From NCBI GenBank assembly GCA_002391075.1, contig DGRN01000014.1, positions 1 to 64,000 of the forward strand: 64,000 bases of DNA, given 5' to 3'. Each line of letters opens with the position of its first letter. Within the stretch, counting starts at the first letter, position 1. Shown here piece by piece: positions 1 through 9,500 of this stretch. Below the pieces are notes generated by a model, which was not told where the DNA came from, searched no databases, and worked only from the letters and a program-made list of their open reading frames with translations. The position numbers and the translations under genes are program-made. Origin of the DNA: Candidatus Saccharibacteria bacterium UBA4387. GTDB taxonomy: Bacteria > Patescibacteriota > Saccharimonadia > Saccharimonadales > Saccharimonadaceae.

Positions 1-453
1 GACGAGCCGACCGGCAACCTCGATTCCGCCACTGGCGCCAAAATCGAAGAACTACTTTTCCATCTGAACAGGGAGCAGGGCATCACATTAATTATAGTCA
101 CGCATGACCAAGAACTCGCAGACAAGTGCTCGCGCCAAATCCATATCACTGACGGCCATGTCCAATCCGACGAACAAACTATCATCGAAGATCCGGAAGG
201 CCTCGCCAAGCCACTCTCGGAAGACGAGCTAAACAGCGAAGACATGCTTTCCGACATCGAAAAACTCTACGAAGAGTCCGAGGACGACGAGACTGAATTC
301 GACAACGAAGCTGACGAGCCAGAAGCCGAGGAAGCCAAACCGGACGAACTCGAGCCGGAAGACTCCGACGAAGAATCCGACACTGACGGCGACGGCTTCA
401 TAAATAACAGACCACACATCACTCGCATTAAATCGAAAGGCTCAAACAAATGA
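1..453 (+). CDS. ABC transporter ATP-binding protein, C-terminal part (MacB/LolD-like)
   Basis: The frame is open from base 1, so the gene is truncated at its 5' end by the window edge. The first residues, DEPTGNLDSATG, are the Walker B/D-loop of the MacB/LolD/FtsE class, followed by the switch histidine in IVTHDQELA. The nucleotide-binding domain ends near residue 60. After it comes an unusually long, very acidic tail of about 85 residues rich in Glu/Asp, which ordinary MacB-type ATPases lack. The stop overlaps the permease start (ATGA), so the two are translationally coupled. It should power the exporter whose membrane subunit follows. The substrate is unknown. Confidence 0.9.
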   Translation, partial: DEPTGNLDSATGAKIEELLFHLNREQGITLIIVTHDQELADKCSRQIHITDGHVQSDEQTIIEDPEGLAKPLSEDELNSEDMLSDIEKLYEESEDDETEFDNEADEPEAEEAKPDELEPEDSDEESDTDGDGFINNRPHITRIKSKGSNK

Positions 454-1757
454 AAGTTCTAGACATCATTCACGACGCAAACGCCAATCTTTTGCGCAAC
501 AAAATGCGTAGCTTTCTGACGATTTTGGCAATTTTCATTGGTAGCTTCGTCATTATTCTTAGCTCCGGCATCAATGCTGGCGTCAATGACTTTATCGACA
601 AACAGATGGAATCTGCCGGCGGCGAAGATTACCTCGAAATCATGTCCGCTGCCGCAAGCGATAGCCTCACCTCACTCATGAACGGCGAAGTCATCAAGGA
701 ATACGACAAAAAATCCACAAACCAGAGCGACCTCCAAATCACCAAAGAGCAGGCCGAAAAGGCTCGCAAAATCGACGGCCTCAAAAGCATCGATTTGATG
801 ACGCAGTTCTCGGTCGAATATTTCAAGCTCGAAGGCCGCGACAAGAAATATAGCTCGGTCGGTTTCAACCTCATGCCACGCGGCTCGCTCAGAATGGATC
901 TTACGGCCGGTCGCATGCCAAACAACGATGACGAGTCTACTTACGAAATCATGGTTGGCGAAGATTACGTCAAATATTTCGGATTCGAAAAAGCCGAAGA
1001 CATCGTCGGCAAGAAACTCACCCTCTATGCGCCAGAACACCTCAAATGCAGCATGATTGGTGACCCGGAAGAATGTACCCAACCAGTCGAAGCGACCATC
1101 GTCGGTGTTCAAGCTCCAGGTGTTATGGCTATGGGCGGGGCACGCATTAACGTTGCGACCATGAACAGAATTACTGAAATTAACTACACTGGTCTCCCGG
1201 AAGAGTCCAAGACTTCCATCATGGCCACTGCACAGGTTGATCCAGAGCGCATCGACGAAATCAAAGACAAACTCGCCGAAATCGGCCTGACCGCCATGTC
1301 GATCGAAGACGAAATCGGCCAAATCAAGACCTTCTTTGACGCCATGTTGGCCATTCTCAAAATCTTCGGCGGAATCGCACTCCTTGCCGCTTCTATCGGC
1401 ATCATCAACACACTCCTCATGTCTGTTCAGGAACGCACTCGCGAAATCGGCCTCGACAAAGCCCTCGGCATGAGCAACGGACGCGTCTTCGCAAACTTTG
1501 CACTCGAAGCCATTTTACTCGGTTTCTGGGGCTCAGTTTTCGGCATCATCGTCTCGATGATTATCGGCAATACTGTAAATATCATTGCACACAACACCAT
1601 TCTCAGCTCGCTTCCGACCTTCCAGCTGATTATCTTTAGAATCGAAGACCTCGTTTCCGTCACACTTGCCATCATGTTTATCGCGCTCATTGCCGGCGTA
1701 ATGCCTGCTCGCAAAGCATCCAAAAAAGACCCAATCGACGCGTTGCGCTACGAATAA
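450..1757 (+). CDS. ABC transporter permease, MacB/FtsX family
   Basis: A 435-residue permease with the MacB layout. There is one N-terminal membrane segment (about residues 20-42), a large extracytoplasmic domain (about 45-300), then three C-terminal segments (about 305-325, 350-375, 398-420) forming the FtsX domain, with the typical cytoplasmic stretch ERTREIGLDKALGMS. It starts inside the stop of the ATPase gene, so both belong to one operon. MacB-type pairs act by mechanotransmission or export of peptides or lipoproteins; no periplasmic adaptor gene is visible here. An intrinsic terminator follows at once. Confidence 0.9.
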   Translation: MKVLDIIHDANANLLRNKMRSFLTILAIFIGSFVIILSSGINAGVNDFIDKQMESAGGEDYLEIMSAAASDSLTSLMNGEVIKEYDKKSTNQSDLQITKEQAEKARKIDGLKSIDLMTQFSVEYFKLEGRDKKYSSVGFNLMPRGSLRMDLTAGRMPNNDDESTYEIMVGEDYVKYFGFEKAEDIVGKKLTLYAPEHLKCSMIGDPEECTQPVEATIVGVQAPGVMAMGGARINVATMNRITEINYTGLPEESKTSIMATAQVDPERIDEIKDKLAEIGLTAMSIEDEIGQIKTFFDAMLAILKIFGGIALLAASIGIINTLLMSVQERTREIGLDKALGMSNGRVFANFALEAILLGFWGSVFGIIVSMIIGNTVNIIAHNTILSSLPTFQLIIFRIEDLVSVTLAIMFIALIAGVMPARKASKKDPIDALRYE

Positions 1758-1764
1758 AAAAACG

Positions 1765-1786
1765 CCCCGCCAAAACGGCGGGGTTT
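1765..1786. terminator. Bidirectional intrinsic terminator
   Basis: CCCCGCC (1765-1771) pairs with GGCGGGG (1777-1783). T bases follow on the plus strand and an A-run precedes it, so it can also stop the convergent small gene on the minus strand. Confidence 0.85.
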
Positions 1787-1794
1787 CATAGTAG

Positions 1795-2040
1795 CTAGCG
1801 GCCAAACGGAATCTTGAAGCCAAATGCGAACAGCAAGATCATGACAGTAAACATAGCCGGAAAGCCAATAACCATCATGTAATGTGTTACGCACACGAGC
1901 ATTTTTCGCACGCGGGCATTCTTATGCGTCTCGCCGAGAAGTCCCAGAGAAAGCAGTACGGCCATATAGACCAGTTCCCAGATGAACAGATCACCTATAA
2001 AGGCCAAGACAGCTAGCGTAACCTGCCAAATCGTGCTCAT
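1795..2040 (-). CDS. Small membrane protein (2 hydrophobic segments)
   Basis: An 81-residue protein of unknown family with two hydrophobic stretches (about residues 5-36 and 48-75) separated by a basic loop (HKNARVRK). The start is supported by an AAGGGGG-type ribosome site about 8 bases upstream and by a minus-strand promoter (TTGACT at 2107-2112, 17-base spacer, TATAAT at 2084-2089). It stands alone between two plus-strand units. No function can be assigned. The hydrophobic layout, ribosome site and consensus promoter make it a believable gene rather than a shadow. Confidence 0.7.
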   Translation of the reverse strand: MSTIWQVTLAVLAFIGDLFIWELVYMAVLLSLGLLGETHKNARVRKMLVCVTHYMMVIGFPAMFTVMILLFAFGFKIPFGR

Positions 2041-2083
2041 ATTAACACCCCCTTAATATTTGGAGAGCAACAACTTCTCATTA

Positions 2084-2112
2084 ATTATACCACACAATAA
2101 CCAGAAAGTCAA
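2084..2112 (-). promoter_or_regulatory. Sigma70-type promoter for the small membrane protein
   Basis: On the minus strand, TTGACT (2107-2112), a 17-base spacer and TATAAT (2084-2089). The transcript has a leader of about 35 bases containing the ribosome site. Confidence 0.75.
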
Positions 2113-2158
2113 TCCGACGCTGGGCAAAGCGGCGCAAATCTGTTAAAATTACAACATT

Positions 2159-3310
2159 ATGCAGGCAAAAATCAATCAAATTGTCCCCGGCGGGCAGGGA
2201 ATTGCAACTCTTGACGACGGCAAAAAAGCTTTCATCTGGGGCGACCTACCTGGCGAGTTGGTCGAATTCGAAATCACCAAAAACAAACGCAGCTACTGCG
2301 AGGGCATCGCGACCAACATCATCGAAGCCGCACCAGAGCGCATCGAGCCAAAAGACGCCTGCTATCTTGCCACTAGCCCTTGGCAAATCGTCAACTACGA
2401 AACCGAACTAGCACTAAAATCGCAAATCGTGCGCGATTGCTTTACGCAATGCCATCTAACAATCGATGTTTTGCCTACGATTACCGATGGCAACGACTTT
2501 CATTATCGCAACAAAATGGAATACTCCCTTTATTGGGACAACGACCAAAACAAAATTTTCCTAGCTTTCCACCAGCGCGGCACGCATCGCAAAATCCCCA
2601 TCACACAAAGCAGCATCGAACGGCCAGAAATCTTTGCCGCCGCGCAAAAAATCGTCGACCAACTCAACGCCGAGCACGCCGAAGCGCGCAAATACCAGTC
2701 CATCATGGCACGTTGCGACCAAGCCGGACGTGTTAGTATCGCGCTATTCGAGAACGGCAAGTCGCACCCCGTTATGGATACGCTCGAAGATTCGCTACTA
2801 GGCAAGCAATATTCTTATTCGCCCAATGGCTTTTTCCAAATCAATCTGCCAGTTTACGAACTCGCACTAAAACAAATCGCCGAAAACATCCATACGCAAA
2901 AAGTGCTCGACCTCTATTCTGGCGTCGGCAGCATCGGCCTGTCCGTCGCACGAGACAAAGATCTAACACTGGTCGAGGTCAATGGTGCCGCCTACGAAGA
3001 AATGCAAAACAACGCCGCCGGCACGAAAGCCAACTGCGTCCTAGCCAAATCCGAAGACGTCACCGACTATATTGCTCCAGATTGCACAGTCATTCTAGAT
3101 CCGCCGCGCGCTGGCTGCGACGCTAAACTTATCGAAAAATTACTCGAAATCCAGCCAGAAAAAATCGTCTACATGTCTTGCAATCCTATTACGCAAGCCC
3201 GCGACGCCGCCATGCTGACCGAAAAATACGTGCTTTCCGCCGCTCAGCCATACAACTTCTTCCCGCGCACACCGCATATCGAAAACATCGTCGTATTCTC
3301 GAAAAAATAG
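2159..3310 (+). CDS. TrmA/RlmD-family RNA (uracil-5-)-methyltransferase
   Basis: A 383-residue SAM-dependent methyltransferase of the TrmA/RumA family, which makes 5-methyluridine in tRNA or rRNA. Visible parts are an N-terminal TRAM domain (about residues 1-55), the substrate-recognition motif NGFFQIN, the SAM motif VLDLYSGVGSIGLS, the DPPRAG motif, and the nucleophile motif MSCNP. Canonical RlmD and RlmC bind a 4Fe-4S cluster through a CxxxxxCxxC group after the TRAM domain. Here that region keeps only isolated cysteines, so the cluster is probably absent. The start is leaderless: TAAAAT at 2144-2149 lies nine bases before ATG and there is no Shine-Dalgarno. Target base unknown. Confidence 0.88.
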   Translation: MQAKINQIVPGGQGIATLDDGKKAFIWGDLPGELVEFEITKNKRSYCEGIATNIIEAAPERIEPKDACYLATSPWQIVNYETELALKSQIVRDCFTQCHLTIDVLPTITDGNDFHYRNKMEYSLYWDNDQNKIFLAFHQRGTHRKIPITQSSIERPEIFAAAQKIVDQLNAEHAEARKYQSIMARCDQAGRVSIALFENGKSHPVMDTLEDSLLGKQYSYSPNGFFQINLPVYELALKQIAENIHTQKVLDLYSGVGSIGLSVARDKDLTLVEVNGAAYEEMQNNAAGTKANCVLAKSEDVTDYIAPDCTVILDPPRAGCDAKLIEKLLEIQPEKIVYMSCNPITQARDAAMLTEKYVLSAAQPYNFFPRTPHIENIVVFSKK

Positions 3311-3316
3311 AAAAAA

Positions 3317-3338
3317 TCCCGCCAAGCGCGGGACTTTT
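3317..3338. terminator. Intrinsic terminator between convergent genes
   Basis: TCCCGC (3317-3322) pairs with GCGGGA (3328-3333), with TTTT after it on the plus strand and AAAAAA before it, so it serves both converging genes. Confidence 0.8.
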
Positions 3339-3339
3339 C

Positions 3340-4284
3340 TTATTTCATCAGCTTCGGCTTCCGCAAATTCGTCTCGGACACGATGTAATGCGGGCGATTT
3401 TTCACCTCAAGGTAAATTTTTGCTACGTATTGGCCAATTATACCTAGGCAGAACAAAATCAGGCCACCGATAAATACAATAATACAGACCGTCGAAGCCC
3501 AGCCCGCCACCGCATCACCAGCAATCAGATAGCGCACCACGATAAAAATTAGCGCACAAAAAGCGAAAAAGGTCATTAAAACGCCAAACCACGACGCGAT
3601 ATTCAGCGGCGACTGCGAAAAGTTAATCACGCCGTCAATCGCGTACTTGAAAAGACCCCAAAAATTCCATTTCGTTTTACCTGCCACGCGCTCAGTATTT
3701 TTATATGGCAGCCAGTAAGTCTCGAAACCGACCCAGCCAAAAATTCCTTTCGAAAAGCGATTATATTCCGTCATTTCTATAATCGCATCGACCATTGGCC
3801 GCTTCATCATGCGAAAATCGCGCGCGCCATCCTTGATCTCTGCATCGGAAATCCGATTTATAATCGCATAAAATCTCCGCGCAAACCAGCTACGAATCGG
3901 CGGCTCGCCATCCCGGTTTTCGCGCCGCGTCGCCACGCTGTCGTATTTTCCTTCGCGCAAAATCTTTACCATTTCTGGCAGCAGGGCAGGCGGATCTTGC
4001 AAATCGCAATCCATCACCGCAACATAATCGCCGCTGGCATTGCAGAAGCCAGCGTACATCGCCGCTTCTTTGCCAAAATTCCGCGAAAACGACAAATACT
4101 GCACATGCGTATCTTTTTTGCTCAGAACGCGCAGTAGCTTCAAAGTCCTATCTTTCGAGCCATCATTCACGAACAATAGCTCATATTCACATTTCATTTT
4201 TGAAAGCACCTTTGTTGCCTCGTCATAAAACAGTGGCAAAGCCTCTTCTTCATTGAAGCACGGTACAATAATTGAAATTTTCAT
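3340..4284 (-). CDS. Glycosyltransferase family 2, GtrB/DPM1-like, membrane-anchored
   Basis: A 314-residue family 2 glycosyltransferase. The start SIIVPCFNEE, the VNDGSKD motif and the metal-binding CDLQDPP motif are typical of polyprenyl-phosphate sugar transferases (GtrB, DPM1). Two C-terminal membrane segments (about residues 232-255 and 266-292) match the GtrB topology. Such enzymes load glucose, mannose or a similar sugar onto undecaprenyl phosphate for transfer outside the cell; a GtrA-type flippase occurs separately at 41150. The -10 box (TATATT, minus strand, 4294-4299) lies nine bases from ATG and there is no ribosome site. Sugar specificity cannot be read. Confidence 0.88.
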   Translation of the reverse strand: MKISIIVPCFNEEEALPLFYDEATKVLSKMKCEYELLFVNDGSKDRTLKLLRVLSKKDTHVQYLSFSRNFGKEAAMYAGFCNASGDYVAVMDCDLQDPPALLPEMVKILREGKYDSVATRRENRDGEPPIRSWFARRFYAIINRISDAEIKDGARDFRMMKRPMVDAIIEMTEYNRFSKGIFGWVGFETYWLPYKNTERVAGKTKWNFWGLFKYAIDGVINFSQSPLNIASWFGVLMTFFAFCALIFIVVRYLIAGDAVAGWASTVCIIVFIGGLILFCLGIIGQYVAKIYLEVKNRPHYIVSETNLRKPKLMK

Positions 4285-4307
4285 ACTAACCCAAATATAC
4301 CATATAG

Positions 4308-5678
4308 TTACTGACCGGTCCTAACGCGCACAGCGCTGTTCCAAGTCTTCGTCGTTATACCGCCCGCCTTGTCCGCCATCCGCGACAGAGCATCCAAATT
4401 CGTCGAAAATTCGCCCTGACTGTTTCGCGAACCGTAGCCGCACTCGCCGCAATCAAGGCGCGCGCCGTATTTTCCGGCCAGTTGCTTCATGTTCGCTATT
4501 TGCTCTTCATAGCTGCCCACTTCCGAATTTCCGATGTGCACATCACGACCATCGTGATAGACTTGCGGCATTGGACCTTTGTCGTCTTCTCTATAATCAT
4601 GAAACGAAATCACATCAATCAACGAAGCATCAACGCCGTTTTCATTTTGGAGCCTCGAGACTTCTTCGCAGACCGTACTTATCCATTCAGGATCATAAAA
4701 CGCCGTACCGGCCAACGATATTTGCAATTCCGGACATTCCGCTTTCAACTTGGAGGCCGTCGCGAAATACATCTTGGCATACTCCTTCGGATCGCATTCT
4801 TTACTAAAATCATCCGCATTTCGCTCGAACGGCTTGGCGTCACCCCACCTAGCCTCGCTCGACACATTCGTCTCGTTGCCTAACTCCAAAACAAGCCCAT
4901 GGCCATTCTCGGCGCCACTTTCTTTGACGAACGCCCGACACATCTCTATGTATTTAGACAACGGCTCGCCTTCGCTAGGATATTGCATCCCCTCCGGCAA
5001 ATCTAATTTCGAGTAGTTCATCACTGTAGTAAAATCCGACGACAGCGGCCCTCGTTCCGCTTCTAGCTGCTTGCGCACGTCTACGATTTCTTTTACCAAG
5101 TTCATCGAATTCGGCTCAAAGCCTTTCTCCGGGCTATAGAACTCCGTCGAGAAGGCCGACGACGGCCCATACGGATGAATGCGACACGCTTTGCCGTCCT
5201 TGATTAGCGGCATAATGTCATGCTGGACAACTCCATATTTCGCTAGCTCGCCTTGATACACGCCACTTGCCAGTCGCGCCAACTCCTCATCCGTCATCGA
5301 AGCAGCACGTTCCGCCAAACCAGCATCTCTCGACGCCGCCAATGCTCGCCGCTGCGTGTCCGGATCCGCATGCACAAGCCTCAATACTTGCGCGCTTGGC
5401 AACTCATCCGACGTTAAGTTTATGCCTCCAGTCGGACATTTTCTCACAAATTCCAAATCCGCCTCGCGTGCCACTTTTTCATCGCGGGTCAACACATCGA
5501 CATTTTTCTCGCCTTCAACCGTATCGGCCATGCGCGCTTCATTGTATCTTTGACGCGCAGACCTTTCATCGAAGGGCGGAACATCTTTCATCGCCTCAGT
5601 CCACTCAGCATAAGTGCTCTGACGCTCGCCAGATTGCTCGATATTGCTATCGTAATTCGATGGTGCCTGCTCATTCAT
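4308..5678 (-). CDS. Putative clan GH-A-like (beta/alpha)8 glycosidase, no signal peptide
   Basis: A 456-residue protein. The first 130 residues are charged and helical. The rest carries features of a clan GH-A barrel: LELGNETN (the Asn-Glu of the acid/base strand), DVISFHDY (the 'His-Tyr' strand), and LDCGECGYGS, whose Glu is in the place of the nucleophile. The spacing of about 140 residues between the two Glu suits GH39/GH5-like enzymes. No signal peptide or membrane segment is seen, so it is probably cytoplasmic or leaves by an unknown route. The -10 box at 5688-5693 lies nine bases from ATG. Family membership is inferred from motifs only, and it could be a catalytically altered relative. 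Confidence 0.5.
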   Translation of the reverse strand: MNEQAPSNYDSNIEQSGERQSTYAEWTEAMKDVPPFDERSARQRYNEARMADTVEGEKNVDVLTRDEKVAREADLEFVRKCPTGGINLTSDELPSAQVLRLVHADPDTQRRALAASRDAGLAERAASMTDEELARLASGVYQGELAKYGVVQHDIMPLIKDGKACRIHPYGPSSAFSTEFYSPEKGFEPNSMNLVKEIVDVRKQLEAERGPLSSDFTTVMNYSKLDLPEGMQYPSEGEPLSKYIEMCRAFVKESGAENGHGLVLELGNETNVSSEARWGDAKPFERNADDFSKECDPKEYAKMYFATASKLKAECPELQISLAGTAFYDPEWISTVCEEVSRLQNENGVDASLIDVISFHDYREDDKGPMPQVYHDGRDVHIGNSEVGSYEEQIANMKQLAGKYGARLDCGECGYGSRNSQGEFSTNLDALSRMADKAGGITTKTWNSAVRVRTGQ

Positions 5679-5737
5679 TCTTAGCTAATTATATCAAAGC
5701 AAAAGCCGTCCAGACAGTTTATGCTAAACTAATAAAT
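5679..5737. promoter_or_regulatory. Divergent leaderless promoters
   Basis: Only 59 bases separate two outward genes. The minus-strand -10 TATAAT is at 5688-5693 and the plus-strand -10 TAAACT is at 5725-5730, seven bases before the gpsA ATG. The -35 regions must overlap, so the two promoters may compete. Confidence 0.65.
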
Positions 5738-6514
5738 ATGAATATAACGGTTTTGGGAGCAGGCGCATTCGGTAAAGCGCTCGGTAAAGTTTTAACAGAT
5801 AACGGACACCAGATTGTTTATTACGATCCTTATGTCTATCCGGATTTCTCGCTGGACGCCGCTCTTATGGACGCCGAGGCGACCATCGTAGCTGTACCAT
5901 CTTTTGCGCTACCGGAACTAATTAAAGATTATCCCGCCTCCGCCAAACAACTGCATACTATTATCGCCACAAAAGGCTTGACCAATCTTGACCTTTTCGC
6001 AGATTTCCCTAAAGCCTCCATTATCTCTGGCCCGGCTTTTGCGCAAGAAATCCTCGACGGGAAGGGCGCCACACTCACCGCTTCCGACCCATTCGTGCTC
6101 GATATCTTCCAAAATGGCCAAATCTTCATTGAACTTTGCGAGGATGCGAAGGGAATTTTACTTTGCGGCTCGCTCAAAAACATCTATGCCATCGGCGCCG
6201 GCTATCATAGTGCGTCCGAAAACGAAGTCGCCGCGCTCATCACACGCGCCCACAACGAAACCGAGCGTTTCCTGCGCGATCATGATGCAGACGGCGAAAC
6301 CGCCAACTATGTTTGCGGCCTCGGCGATCTTATTCTAACTTGCACTAGCTCAACCTCGCGCAACTACAGCTGTGGCCAAAGATTAAAGCAGGGCGAAAAA
6401 CTGCAGGATATTCTTGACGACCTCAAAACCGTCGAAGGCGTAAGTGCGCTCAAAGAAATTGACAACCTCAAGCGCTATCCACTGCTTGCCGAAATCTCAA
6501 CCATCGTCAAATAG
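5738..6514 (+). CDS. gpsA: Glycerol-3-phosphate dehydrogenase [NAD(P)+], short form
   Basis: Reduces dihydroxyacetone phosphate to sn-glycerol-3-phosphate for phospholipid synthesis. The Rossmann motif VLGAGAFGKAL is at the N-terminus. Other family motifs are SGPAFAQEI, LKNIYAIGAG with the catalytic Lys, and GLGDLILTCTSSTSRN near the C-terminus. The protein is 258 residues, clearly shorter than the usual 320-340, with the loss mainly in the nucleotide-binding half. The open frame extends upstream to 5267 but would run into the opposite gene. The ATG at 5738 is placed seven bases after a -10 box (TAAACT), as in other leaderless genes here. The helicase gene follows after eight bases. Confidence 0.9.
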   Translation: MNITVLGAGAFGKALGKVLTDNGHQIVYYDPYVYPDFSLDAALMDAEATIVAVPSFALPELIKDYPASAKQLHTIIATKGLTNLDLFADFPKASIISGPAFAQEILDGKGATLTASDPFVLDIFQNGQIFIELCEDAKGILLCGSLKNIYAIGAGYHSASENEVAALITRAHNETERFLRDHDADGETANYVCGLGDLILTCTSSTSRNYSCGQRLKQGEKLQDILDDLKTVEGVSALKEIDNLKRYPLLAEISTIVK

Positions 6515-6522
6515 GAGCATAT

Positions 6523-9500
6523 ATGGAATTCGAAAAGGCATACAAACATCTAAACGACGCTCAGCGCGCCGCCGTCGACCACATTGACGGCCCGCTCCTC
6601 GTCATAGCCGGCCCAGGCACTGGCAAAACTCAGCTGCTCTCCGTTCGCGTCGCCAACATTCTCAAGCAAACCGATGCTAGTCCGGAAAATATCCTCTGTC
6701 TTACTTTCACGGAAACCGGCGCCAGCAATATGCGTCACCGCCTCGCAGATTTCATCGGTCCTGAAGCCTACAAAGTCCAAATTCAGACCTACCACGCTTT
6801 TGGCTCCTATCTTTTGCAGGAACACCGTCCAGACCTCAACTCCGCCATTGACGAATTAGAGCGCTTCACAATGATTCGCGATATTCAGGCCCACCTAAAT
6901 CCCACCGACATTTTGACGCCAGAATACCTCACGCGCGATATTATCTCTACGATTTCCGACCTCAAAGCCGCCACCCTAACACCGGACGACATTCGCCACA
7001 TCGTCAAGCGTAATGAGACAGACAGCGCGCTAATCTATTCCGCCATCGAAACCGACATCAACGCCACCAGCGGCCTGCGCTGGCCAAAAGCCCGCGAGGT
7101 CTATGGTCGCATTCTTGAATCCATCCAAAGTTTCATCGAACGCCCAGATTTGCCAGCATACATCTGCAAGCACGTCGAGCCAATCGCCAAAGTCTACTAT
7201 CGCAGCCTCGCCGAAGCAATTCTAACCGAAGAAAACGCCGACAAACCTAGCACCAAAGCGCTCAGCGCCTGGCGCAACAAATTCTTCAAAAAAGACAAGA
7301 GCAATCGCCTCGTCTTCGGCGACAATATCGCCAACAAAAAGCTCCTAAGCCTAGCTAACATCATGGAGGAGTACAACCGCCGCCTCACCGCGCAAGGCCT
7401 CTTCGATTACAACGACATGATCCTTACCGCCATCGATCTCCTCAAAAACGACGACGAAAAACGCTACAATGCCCAAGAGCGTTTCCAATACATTCTACTC
7501 GACGAGTTCCAAGATACAAACGACGCGCAGGCGCAACTAGTCTCGCTACTCACCGACAATCCAAGCAACGAAGGCCGCCCAAACATCATGGCGGTCGGCG
7601 ACGACGACCAGGCCATTTACGGTTTTCAGGGCGCCAACACCTCCAACTTCTTCGATTTTGACGAAAAATATCATCCAAAGCATATTTTCCTGACCAAAAA
7701 CTACCGCTCCAGCAAGGCAATTCTGGATTTCGCGCATAACATTATCGAACAGAGCGACGACCGCTTCTGCAAAGCGCCGAACGTCAACATCGACAAGCGC
7801 ATCACCGCCGAAAATCCACCAGCCAAAACCAACATCGAGCTACGCGAGTTTAAGGCGCACCTTGAAGAATACTCCTTCGTCGCGCGCAAAATCCACCAAC
7901 TCATCGCGGCCGGCACGCCAGGCAACCAAATCGCCATCATCGCACCAAAGCACAAATATCTGACCTCAATTTTGCCATACCTTCACAAACTCGAAATCCC
8001 AGTTTCTTACAGTCGCCGCGAAAACATTCTAGAATCACCTCGCATCTGCGAGCTTATCGACTTCGCGAAGCTACTTATTGCGCTAGCGAAAAGCCCGAAA
8101 GCCGCCGACCCGTTCTGGTTCCGCATTCTTTCGTTCGAGAGCTGGGGTTTAAAGAGCAAAGATATTATTTCGGTCGTCCAAAAAGCCAAGGCTAGCAAAC
8201 GCAGCATCATCGAAGAAATGTTCGATAGCAACGAAGATATCCAAGCAATCGCCGAATACTGCACGAAAACTGCCGCCAAAATCGATAACTACAGCGCAGA
8301 ATATATCATAAATGATATAACTAATACACTCTACGACACGTCCACCAGCCTCGAATTCTACAGCAACCTCAATACGCTACGCGACATGATTATTACCAAA
8401 GACGCACATACGAGCAAGAAATACACCTTGCGCGACTTCATCGATACTATCGAGGCCTACCAAAACGCAGAAATGACAATCCTAAACAAATCGCCTTATC
8501 ACGAATCAGATTTTGCCGTCCAGATGCACACTGTCCACTCATCGAAAGGTCTCGAATTCGAACACGTGTTCATGATTGCCTGCGACAACAAAAACTGGAG
8601 CGACGCAAAGGGCAACACAGACAAATTCACTCTACCGCGCAACCTCGAGCACATTCGCCACACCGGCGACAGCGCCGCCGAAAAAATCCGCGTCATCTTC
8701 GTCGCCATCACGCGCGCTCGCGCAAACCTATATTTCACCTACAGCCTTTCGGATTTTGCCGGCCACGAATGCGACAGACTAAAATACCTCGATATCCGCA
8801 CCGAGAAAGACGCCAACGGTGAAGAAATCGCCGTCAGTCGCGTTCTCGACGAAGATTTCGCAAAGGTAATTCCATCGGACGCCGACGCGATTATTCCGGA
8901 CATCATCTCGCCGGATAAATGGTTCGACAACTATTGCCCAACGAGCGAAATCAGCAAAAATCTCCTCAAACCATACGTCGAGCATTTCCGCCTCTCGCCA
9001 ACTCATCTCAATACTTTTATCGACCTCAAGCATGCCGGTCCAGAAGAATTTTTACGCCGCTATATCATTGGCGTTCCAGGCGAAAGTAACTTTGCCATCA
9101 AATATGGCGTCTTCGTCCACGAAATCATGGACGAAATGAATCGCGAGCAACTGAGCAACGAGCAAGCTCTCGAACGCTTCCGCGCCAAAGTCAACGAAGC
9201 CGACGCCGAAGACGACGAAAAAACCAGCATGCTACAACGCGGCGAAATCGAGCTAGCCAAATTCCTCGCCGACCGCGGCGACGAGCTCCGCAGCACCCAT
9301 GCCGACAGCGAACGCGGCTTCTTCACCGAAAGCATCGTCCTGGGCGATGTGCCTATCACCGGCAAAATCGACCGTATCGAGATTGACGACGAATCAAAGA
9401 CTATCACCGTCGCCGACTTCAAGACTGGCCGCCCAAAGACCAAATGGAGCACCGCCGACTCGACCTTCACCTACAAAATCCAGCTCTACTTCTACAAATT

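Noticed and set aside
629..1823. Several minus-strand frames under the ABC permease gene
   Set aside because: They are shadows of a well-supported permease, with no promoter, ribosome site or recognisable motif.
5267..5737. N-terminal extension of gpsA
   Set aside because: It runs antisense through the GH-A-like gene and ends at a Rossmann motif that should be N-terminal. The ATG at 5738 fits the promoter.
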